This document shows, in pieces, positions 20,233 through 29,900 of a stretch of 31,111 bases of DNA. How positions within the stretch are numbered: the stretch's first letter is position 1; the number at the start of each line of letters is the position of its first letter. This DNA is from Acanthamoeba lenticulata (taxonomy: Eukaryota > Discosea > Longamoebia > Acanthamoebidae): contig NAVB01001239.1 of NCBI GenBank assembly GCA_002179805.1, forward strand, positions 1-31,111, given 5' to 3'. Both the position numbers and the translations under genes were made by a program. The notes beneath the pieces are model-generated. The model had not been told where the DNA came from. It made no database searches and saw only the letters and a list, made by a program, of their open reading frames with translations.

Positions 20233-21849
20233 ATGAACCCGATGACGGTGATGCCGGGTGGTGGCGGGAGCGGGCAGCAGCCCACCGCGGTGGTGGCCCC
20301 GGGGTGGGGCTTGCGCGGTGCCGGTGGCATGGCTGTGCGGCCCGCCCCGATGCTCCACCTCTTCTGCCGCGGCACGTTGGACAAGCGAGGGCAGGTGATC
20401 TTCATACGTCGCCCTGCCCCGCGCCGCAACGTCATTTTCTTCCCTGTAGGTGGCTCCCTCTCTCCGCTTCTACAGCACCCTTTTTTTGACAGCCATTGCG
20501 GGGCGGGGGGACGTAGGGGGATGTGCAAAACGTGGAGGACACGATGATCGCGTACAACTCACACGCCCCTTGCGCACAACCAGCTTGTGGGTGCCCAAAT
20601 GGTGCACATTCGACACGCACTCACGTATGATGGCAACTCCCAGGGTTGGATCGGGCGAGTGGACAGACTACTCGCTGAGCAAGACAGGCCAGATGCTGAG
20701 CGAAAAGTGGCCCGACGCCAACATCCTGATTGTTCGGTACCCAAGGGCGCGCTCCCTCCTGCTCGTCCGTGCGGTCTGTGATTTGTGGCGATTGCGTCGA
20801 TGTCTGGTGTGCGTGAGCGAGAGGCAGACCCTCGCGCACAGATGGGCCCTACAGTGAATACGACGACCTGCTCATCCCCGGAAACGGCGTGCTCCACCTG
20901 CAAGCCCTTCTCGCCGACGCGTTCAAGCAAAGTACAACCTCCTCTCCTCCTCTCTCGAATCAACTGGCGGAGCGCTCACCCTGGGTGGGTGGGCGGGTGT
21001 CATCCTCTGCTCAGCTTCCACCACGGCGACGTCTGCCACGCTGCCGCACACGCTCGTCTTCTTCAGCAAGGGTGCGCGCTGATCCTGACCTGGTGTCTGG
21101 GCGGAGGGGGGAGCTGATGCGAGGCTCTCGGACGTGCAGGCGGGGTGGTGGCCAACAGCATGCTCGCCGAGCTGGCCACCGTGCTGGCGGCCCGGCGCGG
21201 CCGCCATGTAGACCAGATCCTGGACTGGGAGGCCCAGGAGGCCGCGGCCAAGCTGCCGGCGTGGGAGCCCGCCCACCGAATCTCCCGCCTCCACCCAAAG
21301 GCACAGAGCCTGCTTGCGCAGAGCGACGTGGTGCTCTCCTTCTTCGAGCTTGTGGGGGATGTCTACTGGCTCGACTGCCATCGGTACTCGCCTGCTTCCT
21401 TTCTTTGGCCTGTTCTCCCACGCAGGGGGAGGGCTGAAGTTGTCGCACCGCGGGGGCTCAGATTCCCGACGGCGCCTGCGGTCATCACGGAGCTGCGGCA
21501 GTACGCCCACCAACGCTGGACCGACGGCGGCACGGACGGTCGGCCACCGCGGCTGTGGCTGCGGGTGTACGGCACGCCCCAGCAGCTGGCCAACGAGAAG
21601 AAGCGCTTCGTGCGCATCGAACATGATCTCTTTCTCCGCCTGATGTCAGGCACCGACGACAGTGCGGCAGAGAGCGCGGAAACACAACAACACGACAACG
21701 ACAAGGCCGCCCTCCTGCTCCCTCCTCCGCCCGCTGCGGCGCGTGCAGTTGCTGGTCCGTCAGTCGTGCCACCGCTCGAGGTGAAGCAGTTCTTTGGCGA
21801 CGAACCGCCATCCATGCTGAACCACTTTCGCCTGCTGAGTCACTTTTAA
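20233..21849 (+). CDS. C2orf69: C2orf69-family protein
   Basis: Seven exons: 20233-20445, 20517-20551, 20644-20736, 20828-20931, 21015-21071, 21140-21383 and 21426-21849; 389 residues, close to the human protein. Conserved blocks are RRNVIFFPGDVQN (the family's FPGDVQN signature), a SEKWPDANILIVRPSR block, LVFFSKGGVVANSMLAEL, DVYWLD and the C-terminal PPSMLNHFRLLSHF, matching the family's ENHF ending. Human C2orf69 is a mitochondria-associated protein linked to a fatal multisystem disease and is thought to have a hydrolase-like fold; its activity is unproven. The family's GFSKG (GxSxG-like) motif reads FFSKG here. The start at 20233 is the first ATG in frame, and a second ATG follows at 20242. 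The last intron (21384-21425) is only 42 nt and stop-free, so it may be retained. Confidence 0.87.
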
Positions 21850-21936
21850 CGTGTTCTTTATTTTTTAAAATCAATAAATAAATAAATAAATACTGTTTGG
21901 TCTATGTGCAAGCCCCCGAGTGGGGCGGGGGGACCA

Positions 21937-24471
21937 TCAGGCCTGGTGGCCCGTCATCATGGTCGACATGTAGTACTCGCGGGCGTAGAGGAGGGTCACC
22001 AGCGGCGTCGAGCAGAACATGCTGCCCCACCACAGCAGGTTGCCCAGCTGCGTGTCGCGGAGCGGTCGCAGCGCGTAGATGCACGCCACTGGCGGCGCGT
22101 GAAATGTGATGTGATGTCAAATGAGTTGGAGAAGAAGAAGAAGAAAGAGACGAGAAGGGACGACGACAACAACAAGCTGCACGGGAGGGAAGGGGGAGGG
22201 AAGGGGGAGCGTACGTTCGACCATGATGACGGTGAGGATGTAGGGGTTGCGCACCCCAAAGGACACGGCCATCAGGGCCTCGTAGATGAAGTGCGAGAAG
22301 AAGAAGGTGATCCACAGCGCCGACGCCTTGCTGTGGTTGTTCCGGATCCGTCGGTTGTAGATGTGCACCAGCAGCCTGTTGGTGTTGGTGTTGGCGTTGT
22401 TGTTGGCATCACCAAGTGGGAGAGGCGATTGCGCGCACGAACAAAAATGAGAAAAATTGAACCAAACAAAATAAATAAATAAATAAATATTAAATTAAAT
22501 TTTAAAGCACAAAATAAATGCACGCGCACCATTCGTGGATGGGGCGGTTCCACTTGCGCGCGAATTCGTCGTAGGCCGTGCTGTTCCTGTAAATATAGAA
22601 ATAGAATATAACTGGTGAGGACCCCAGCAAGTAGCTTGGCAAGCTGAGCGGCGGATGTGCTGGTCGCAAGCGGAAGTGCGAACCACCAGTCATCGTAGAA
22701 CTGGCGATCGGCGAAGCGCGTGACCTCGGCAAAGCCGTTGAGGATGAGCTCGAACACGAAGAAGAAGCTGCTCCCCTCAAGTCAATAACATGCAGACATG
22801 AATCTCGTTTCGAGGCGGGCGCACGTACATGACGATGTACAAGAGGCTGCACGGAATGCAGAGAATGGAGAGGAGATAGAGAAAGGGCAGCTCGTTCGAC
22901 TGCACCGCCAACACGCATGAGAGGCCACCACACACACACACACACGCGAAAGAGAGAAAGAGAGCTGAAGGAGGAGGAAGATGAAGAAAGGAGGAGGATC
23001 ACAACAACAACAACACCACCACCAACCTTGCGCAGGATGGGGAGGATGAAGTGGGTGAGGCCGGTCACGATCATGGCGAGGATGCCGGCCACCAGCGCCA
23101 GCGTCCGCATCACGAAGCCCGGCCGGACCCGCGGCGTGCGCGGGAAGCTGGCCTGGTAGACCAGCGTGGGCATGAACAGGAACGTGAAGAAGTCCCCCAA
23201 GTTCACTGCTTCCCCCCCCCCCGCGCGACACTTGAGCGCGTGTGTGCGTGCGTGTGTGCGCGCGTGCGGTCGCGTGCGCCGCACCGTTGTCGGGATAGCG
23301 AATCACGCGGCGCGGCAGCTCGTCCATGTCGTCGGCGTGGTCGCTGCTGCTGCTGTCGCTGGCGTCCTGGCGTCTTCGGCGCGTGCGGTGCGGCGTGTGC
23401 CCGTCGTCCTCGTCTTCATCATCTTGGTCCTTGTCGTCGTCGTCGTCGTCATCGTCTTCTTCTTCATGACCATTGGCCTCGCCGCGAGCATGCGCATGAT
23501 GAAGGTGGCGGGCTGCAAGGCGCTGGCGATAGCGCAGGACGCGGCGCGAATACTTGAAGTGGTAGAACTGGTTCTGCATGATGTAGGAGTGCATCTTCAT
23601 GCACATGAGCACCATCATGAACAAGATGAACGTGCATTGCGCTGTTCACATTCATTCCAAAAGCCAAGCGCGCACACACGATGACCTTGTTGTGAGCCCC
23701 TTCAGGTTCGTGTAGTAAAGAAATGAAAATGAAAAAGAAAAATAGAAAAATAGAAAAAGAAGAAGAAAAAGAAGAAGAGGAGCAAGAGAGGGTAGTACTG
23801 GGTGGGAGGGCCCATGTGCAAACGGCCAGGAGGGGCGTCACGACGGCGAAGGCGAGCAGGAAGTAGTGGATGAACTCGCACCGCTCGGGCGAGACCAGGC
23901 CGCGCACCATGCACCGCTGCAGGTAGTAGAAGCTGAACGTCGTCGCCTGGATCATCTGCTCTCCTCCACCCCACCACCATCATCACCATCACCATCACCA
24001 TCGCCGTCGTCAACATCATCAACAACATCAACAGCAGCAACAACGCCTGTGTAAGACGGACGCACGAGGTACATGAGGCCCATGATGGGCAGCTCCTGCG
24101 AGATGACGAGCCACAGGGCGCTGTCCACGAGCTTGTGGCCTGCCGACTCGTAGTAGTTGATGATGCATTGCGACACCACGAACAAGACCTGTGGCGCCCG
24201 CCTGCACGATAAGCAACACGTGCTAAAAGAGAGGGGCGGGGGTGGGAGACAAGGGCTGGAGGAGAAGCAGCGCGCAAGAAGGTGTCCTTCACGGGAAGGA
24301 AATGGAGGTAGGACGTGCCCCAATGACGTAGAGCATGTTGCGAAAGCCGATTAGCGTTTTGGAGTTGAGATTGTCAAAATTGGAGAGGATGGATGGCCGT
24401 GGTAGAAACTTGGGCGTAAACCCGCTCTTGGCGCTGCCACCGCCGAGCGGTCTTCGCTGCATCCACCACAT
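21937..24471 (-). CDS. DGAT1: DGAT1-like acyltransferase (MBOAT family)
   Basis: Ten exons: 24319-24471, 24066-24188, 23799-23955, 23285-23641, 23027-23205, 22829-22899, 22684-22767, 22530-22586, 22215-22375 and 21937-22088; 497 residues, normal for DGAT1. Family role: transfer of an acyl group from acyl-CoA to diacylglycerol in the ER membrane. Seen: eight or more hydrophobic segments, RYPDNVNLGDFFTFLFMPTL, QASFPRTPRVR, the FYDDWWN motif and KWNRPIHEW. An acidic, low-complexity insert of about 55 residues (D/E/S-rich) precedes RYPDN. The invariant His-Glu pair of the active-site helix reads Tyr-Glu (codons at 22282-22284 and 22279-22281), with a His three residues earlier. The first intron (24189-24318) needs a GC donor. 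The ATG at 24471 is the first in a plausible position; a second lies at 24462. Confidence 0.88.
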
Positions 24472-24583
24472 CTCGGCAGGACCCACTCCGCTCCTTCTTG
24501 GCAGACGCACGAATAAAAAGTGTAATTTAAATTGAAACAATTATAACAATTATAACAATTGTTTTCGTTTTTTCTCGCGGAGC
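24472..24583. promoter_or_regulatory. divergent promoter between DGAT1-like and GFA-domain genes
   Basis: Only 112 bases separate the two divergent start codons. The middle (about 24518-24565) is AT-rich, with AATTATAACAATTATAACAA, a tandem 10-mer near 24536-24560. This is unlike the GC-rich surroundings and is the likely shared core promoter; function is inferred from position. Confidence 0.6.
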
Positions 24584-25141
24584 ATGGAGCAGCAACAGGC
24601 GGCGGAAGTTGGCCCCATGGTGGTCCACAAGGGTGGATGCCACTGTGGCAAAGTGCGTTTCGAGGTCGATGCGCCAGCGGTGCTTGAGGTGGAAGACTGC
24701 AATTGCTCCATATGTTCGTCCAGCGCCCCCCCGCCGTAAACTCCACGTTCATCTTTTCTTTCTTTCTTTCCTCTCTGCACAGGTCGCAAGAAAGGCTTTC
24801 TCCACTTGATCGTCCCCAAGGCACGGTTCCGACTGAGTGAGGGGTCACAGGAAGCCCTCTCGCTCTACAGCTTTGGCACGGGCACAGCAAAGCACTACTT
24901 TTGCTCTACGTGCGGCATCAGTTCTTTCTACATCCCACGCTCCAGTACGTGCAGGACGACACATCAACGTGTGTGTTTGTGTTGTCCACTGATGATAGCA
25001 CTATCCACTGCAGATCCTGATGGCTACTCTGTGAATGCCCGTTGCTTTGACGAGGGCACAGTCAAGGAGATACGCATTGTTCCCTTCGATGGTGTTAACT
25101 GGGAGCAAAATGCCGCTGCTCTGGCCCACAAATCACAATAA
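24584..25141 (+). CDS. GFA (CENPV-like) zinc-binding domain protein
   Basis: Three exons, 24584-24713, 24783-24944 and 25014-25141, encode 139 residues. Zinc-ligand cysteines are seen in GGCHCGKVRFEV, CNCSIC and YFCSTCGISSFY, the pattern of the glutathione-dependent formaldehyde-activating (GFA) fold shared with centromere protein V. The length fits a stand-alone GFA domain. The exact function of these single-domain proteins is unknown; bacterial relatives were proposed to bind the glutathione-formaldehyde adduct. The start ATG at 24584 follows an AT-rich leader shared with the divergent DGAT1-like gene. Both introns are 69 nt. Confidence 0.92.
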
Positions 25142-25263
25142 GAAAAGACCTCCCCACAGGTAGCTAACCTTGCCCAAAACACCCACCCCAACAAAAACCA
25201 ACAAGTAAAAAGGAACGTCCCAGGCCAGGGAGCAAAAACCAAAAACCAAAAAAAGAATTAGGA

Positions 25264-25336
25264 TGGCGCCAATGGGAATCGAACCCATGATCTCTCCCTT
25301 ACTAGGGGAGCGCGGTGCCGACTGCGCCATGGCGCC
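25264..25336 (-). tRNA. tRNA-Thr (anticodon AGU)
   Basis: A 73-nt cloverleaf on the minus strand. Acceptor GGCGCCA pairs with TGGCGCC plus discriminator A. The anticodon stem CTCCC/GGGAG encloses loop CTAGTAA, so the anticodon is AGT (inosine expected at 34). The T arm is ATGGG-TTCGATT-CCCAT. No intron. A TTTTTTT run follows about 12 bases downstream, consistent with Pol III termination. Confidence 0.96.
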
Positions 25337-25387
25337 TCCTGGTGTAAAGTGGTGAAAGGTGGTGAAAGGTGTAACGAGTAGACTTTG

Positions 25388-25560
25388 GCGCCTTGCGGAA
25401 GACGAGGAAGGGGCGAGTCCGGGCACAAGAGGCGCGTAGCGCACGCCGAGGACGCGGGTCTGGACGAGAGACCCGTCGGGCTGCTTGTCGATCTGGAGGA
25501 GGGCCTGGTCGTCGACCAGCCCACCGGGATGACCAGCCGAATAAGGGTGGCGGGCAACAC
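25388..25560 (-). pseudogene. degenerate C-terminal fragment of a protein-L-isoaspartate O-methyltransferase
   Basis: Minus-strand translation gives RLVIPVG in one frame and, two bases later in another, DQALLQIDKQPDGSLVQT followed by VLGVRYAPL. These are consecutive pieces of the C-terminal third of PIMT (…GGRLVIPVG… then …DKQPDG… then …GVRYVPL). A frameshift lies between them. No stop occurs at the natural end, and the frame runs on through the tRNA-Thr gene. The S-adenosylmethionine-binding N-terminal domain is absent, because the EFM7 stop codon lies only ~10 bases upstream. I read it as a truncated, frameshifted remnant; an assembly error is the alternative. Confidence 0.55.
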
Positions 25561-25570
25561 TGGTGTTTAT

Positions 25571-26800
25571 TTATAATTTCTTTGTGGGCCAGGTGAGAGT
25601 GCGCAGGTGGACGGTACGTCGCACCTCCTCGGAGCCAAAGTCCACCTGGAACATGGGCGTACGCATCTCGGTGAGGATGTGCTCCACGTGGAACGCGCCG
25701 TGCTCTTCCTGCCGTGCCATCTCAAAGAAGCGCTCATCCAGGTGCGCTACTGATGGACGGTGCGAAGAGTACGACACAAATACCTGCTCAGGCATTCAAA
25801 TAGTCGCATTTGGTTAAAAATGAGTATATATCATGGTTTAAACAAACAAAAAGAGGAGTGGCGTCGTTCGTACCGTGCCGCTGTCCTTGAGCGAGGCGCG
25901 CGCTGTTTGGAGGAGCTGCGTCTGCTGGTTGTGGTTGAAGATGAGATCGGCCATGAAGACCACATCAAACTTGGTCTCGCCGATTTCCGACAGGACGTTC
26001 AGCAGCGGCTCCACCGACGTGCCCCACAGGTGGCCCTTTGGTGATGTGCCCACCACAGCCAGTCAGCCAGTGGTCACAAGGCACAAAAATATGGAGAAAA
26101 AAAGAGAAAATATAACATTTAAAAAATAAAAGAAATGAGAAAAATAAAACATAATAAATGTAACATAATAAATACAAAAAAAAGCTACCTGAATGTGGAC
26201 CACGTTCTCGCGCTCCTCTGGGGTGGTGTTGCTCTCGATGTTGTGGTGGAGGTTGGCGATCAGCTCCTTCTCGGGGTAGTCCGTCACCACCACCTTCTTG
26301 GCGCCGTGCTTGATGGCAAGGAGGGATGGCAGCGAGGCGCCCGCGCCGAGCTCCAGCACCCTTCATGTTATCAAAAGCCAACACGTCAGCGTTGGCGGTG
26401 AGAACAACACAACCAGCATGGGCTGCTGTCGCCTCTTGCGTACGTACGTCTTGCCGCGGAGGAGCTCAGGGTGGGTGTCGAGGTAGTCGGCCAGCACGAG
26501 GCCCGCATTCCACAACAGGTGCGCCCACAGCGGATGACTGCCCACCAGCTGCACCTTGACTGCTCCCGCGAATGAGACATTTGCAATTTAAACGGAATAA
26601 ATTGAACATAAATGCGAAGCAAATTTGCGAGGAAGATTACGTTCTTCGCCGCAGCTCTTGCGGGTGTAGGTGTGGTAGGTTGGCTCCGGAGGGGGCTTGT
26701 AGAATCCCTCCGGCTCCTCGAACAACGCCCTCTCAATCTCATCTTCTTCCTCCTCTTCCCCCTCCCTAGTAGGGTGCTGCCGGTGCGCGTCGTCGCTCAT
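25571..26800 (-). CDS. EFM7: EFM7-type protein N-terminal and lysine methyltransferase
   Basis: Five exons: 26641-26800, 26448-26559, 26189-26360, 25874-26035 and 25571-25783; 272 residues, near the yeast length. Yeast Efm7 methylates the N-terminal glycine and neighbouring lysine of translation elongation factor 1A. Seen: an acidic N-terminus, then [40 protein letters not shown], and the SAM-binding [16 protein letters not shown] and KKVVVTDYP motifs. [16 protein letters not shown] is the post-I catalytic region. These blocks are diagnostic of the EFM7/nicotinamide-N-methyltransferase-like family. The ATG at 26800 gives the expected start. Substrate assignment is by family. Confidence 0.93.
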
Positions 26801-26965
26801 CGTCCCAAAATTGAGTCAATTCTTGTGCGACACACAAAAGATTTGTTGATGGCGGCGGCAAACTGTGTTTGAAACTCCTCTCGCTCTCGCCACGTCACGC
26901 CACGCAGCAGCCATAATTTCAATTTATTTATTTATTTATTATTTTAAATAATATATAAATAAGCT

Positions 26966-29900
26966 TCAGGAAAGGAGTCTGCGGTCTGTGACGGTGGCCG
27001 GCGAGATGCCCACGCCTACCACCTCTGGGGGCAGCTCAATGCCAAGCGCGCGGGCCAGGCCGACGCGCGTCGGTCGGCACTGAGCCTTCAGGGCTCTGTG
27101 CAGCGCAACACACACCGACGACGCGCGCTCCTTGTCTTGCCAAAGCGGATCGCACCTGCAGGCCGTGTGGCGGGCGTAAGCCTTCTTTCTCTTTGGAAAC
27201 ATTTGACAAAAAAACACGACACGAAACACGAAACAAGGAGCGGCCCGAGGGGGGGGCACAACACGTACCGGACCATGGCGGTCAGAGCGGCCGTTTGCTG
27301 GGCGGTCCAGGAGGCCACTTTGTACTTTTCCACTGCGTCGCTAGCCCACGACATGCCGGAGCGCTCCGGCCACAGCCGGCTGATCAGCGCCGAGGCCATT
27401 TGCGCCGCATCGGCTGTGGTGGTGGTCCCCAAGCACGCGCGCGTGAGCGGGAGCTGTGCACCAACGACGCCAGCACCACAGGAGGCACGAGGCCGCACCG
27501 GGGAGGAGCCTGTTGGAGGCGAGCCGGGCCGTCTGGGCGGCGACCACCTCGGCCTCGGCCTCGTCGCCAAACAGCCGGAGGTCTTTCACGAAGCGCTTCT
27601 CCAAGTCGCTCGCCTCCAAGTCGCTGCCCTCGGCCGAGACCGGGTCGACAGCGCAGCGGACGATGACGTCCCGAACGCTCGGCATCCACTCACGCAGCTC
27701 CGCTGGGTAGTCGTTGTCTTGCTGCGGCCCCATTTCATCTATCCGCTCCGCGCACGACACCGCACAACCCGCGCATGTGTTTAGCAAGCGCGTGTGTGTG
27801 TGTGTGCTCGTGCGCACACGCGCTTGCATGTGTGAAGTTGCGACGTACGGCGGAGCATGTAGAGAGAGCCGTAGAGGCCGCGCGCGTGCAGGACGAGGCG
27901 ACACATGCCGAGCGCGGCACAACGCTGCACGCACGCATGTGGGTGGGTTGGGGGGATCTAGACCAAGAAGCTGCGCAAACGAATCCGCTCTCTCTCTCTC
28001 TCGAGAGAGAGAGAGAGAGAGCAGAGTCCTCGGCTTTCCCGTACCTGGAAGCGCCGGCCGGAGGAGGGGTCGCGGGCGAGCGAATGGTGCGCCAGCAGCT
28101 CCTGGAGCTCGTCCGGGACGCGTCGGGCCGCCATGCCACCGAGCTCGGTGTCCATGGGGTCGCCCTCGCTGGCGCGCTTCCGCTTGCGGTACGCCGACGC
28201 AGAGTCCTTGTCCTCCTCCTCCTCCCCCTGCTGGTGCGCCACGACCTGGATCGCGGCCACGTCCCGCAAGGACATGACCCTCCCTGCGCGCGTGTCGTCA
28301 ATGACAAGTCGCACACACGCGCGCGTGTCGTGTCGTGTTGTGTCGTGTCGTGTCGTGCGGCAGATACCCGGCGGGGTTGGCAGGAAGGACGTGAGGAGGT
28401 CGATGGTGCGCTGCACGGCCTCCTTGGCCTCCTCCATCGTACTGTCGGGCCCGTGGATGGGCGCCACGAACGAGAGCGCGGACAGCGCGCTCGTGCGGAG
28501 CGAGAGCGGCTGCGCGGCGTCCCTGTGGAGCGCCTCCAGCTCGGGCATCGTCACGCGCCAGTGCTTCGGGAGCATCTGCGACGCAGCGGTGGCGGTGTCA
28601 GCCGTGGCCAGGCGAACACCAACCGATCGGCCGCAGGCCTCTAGAGAGGCGCGCGTACGGCGAGCAGGAAGACGGCTTGCTGCTTGACCCTCGGGTCGCT
28701 CTCGTGAAGCAGCCGCAAGTACACGTCCACGTGCTTGTTCTGCGCCACCGCCGCTCAGCCTTCTGCCGCCTCCAAGTCTTCATGGCGCACACGCACGCAC
28801 CACTTCGTCGTAGGTGGCTTGAGCGTCGTCGTCCTCGAAGGAGCCGTTGCAGCCCGCGGCCAGGTAACCCTCCGGGAAGCCCAGCGCGAGGTGGGTCAGG
28901 TACTGGCGGTTGACCCCCACCGTCGTCTGTGCGTGAGCCCCACTCAAGTTTAAATAAATAAAAAGAATAAATCTCGTCTACCTGGACGATGTCAGGCTTG
29001 TGCAGGACCGCCCCGTACTGGAGCAGGTAGGCGACCCACTTGGCCGCCACGGGCGACGCCGGGTACCGCGTCCCTGCTCGCACGAGGACCGCAACAGCGA
29101 CGACGACAACGACAACGACGACAAGACCGGCCGTGTGAGTAGCCGCAGAGTCCGCCTCGCCACCGTCGTCGTCGTCGACACACAGAGCGAGAGTCCCGGG
29201 GGGGGGGGGATTAGGGAGGGAGCTTAGCGGTTTACCCTGATGCAGCACATTGGCACAGAGAGCCGAGAGCGCTTCGCGCTGCACGTGGACCAGGCGCGAG
29301 GCCAGGCCGCGGAGCTTCTCAGGCACGTCCGTCGCTGCTCTCGCCCCCCGCCAATCGTGTGGTTTCAAGTCAGGCCTCTCCTGGCGTGGACTTGTCTTGC
29401 TGCCCCCGGGGAGGAAGAGGCGGAAGAGGAGGAGGAGGAGAGCCGCACCGCTGCCGTAAGCGTGGGACAGGCCGGCCCAGTCCTCGTCGTCGAGGCCCTG
29501 CCAGTCGGGAATCCTGATCCACCATTGGGCGATGGCGTCAAAAAAAAGTAAAAATATAGAAATAAATAACAAATAAGAATTAAATAATATTAAGAACCAT
29601 TTGCGGCCGACGAGCTCTGGGGGGACGGGCGCGTCAAGGAACTGCTGGAGGGCGTCGCGCGTCTTGGGCAGGCCCTTGAGGAGCCACAGGCCCTGCAGCG
29701 CGCTCCTCCGCCGCTTGCCCTTCTCCGTCTCGACGTAGTCACCGCCGCCTCTTCCGCCCTTCTTCTCCTCTTCCTCTTCCTCCCCGTCATCACCAGTATC
29801 ATCGCCTTTCTCCTGCGTGCGCCAAAAGTGGTCGAAGCGGGGCTCGAAGGCCAGCTGGCGCAGCACGCCGACGGCAAACGGCGGGAGCTCCTGCGCGAGC

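Noticed and set aside
24156..24323. Minus-strand ATG upstream of VLFVVSQC as an alternative DGAT1 start
   Set aside because: The exon at 24319-24471 encodes a conserved DGAT1 N-terminal block that joins in phase, so the gene starts further upstream.
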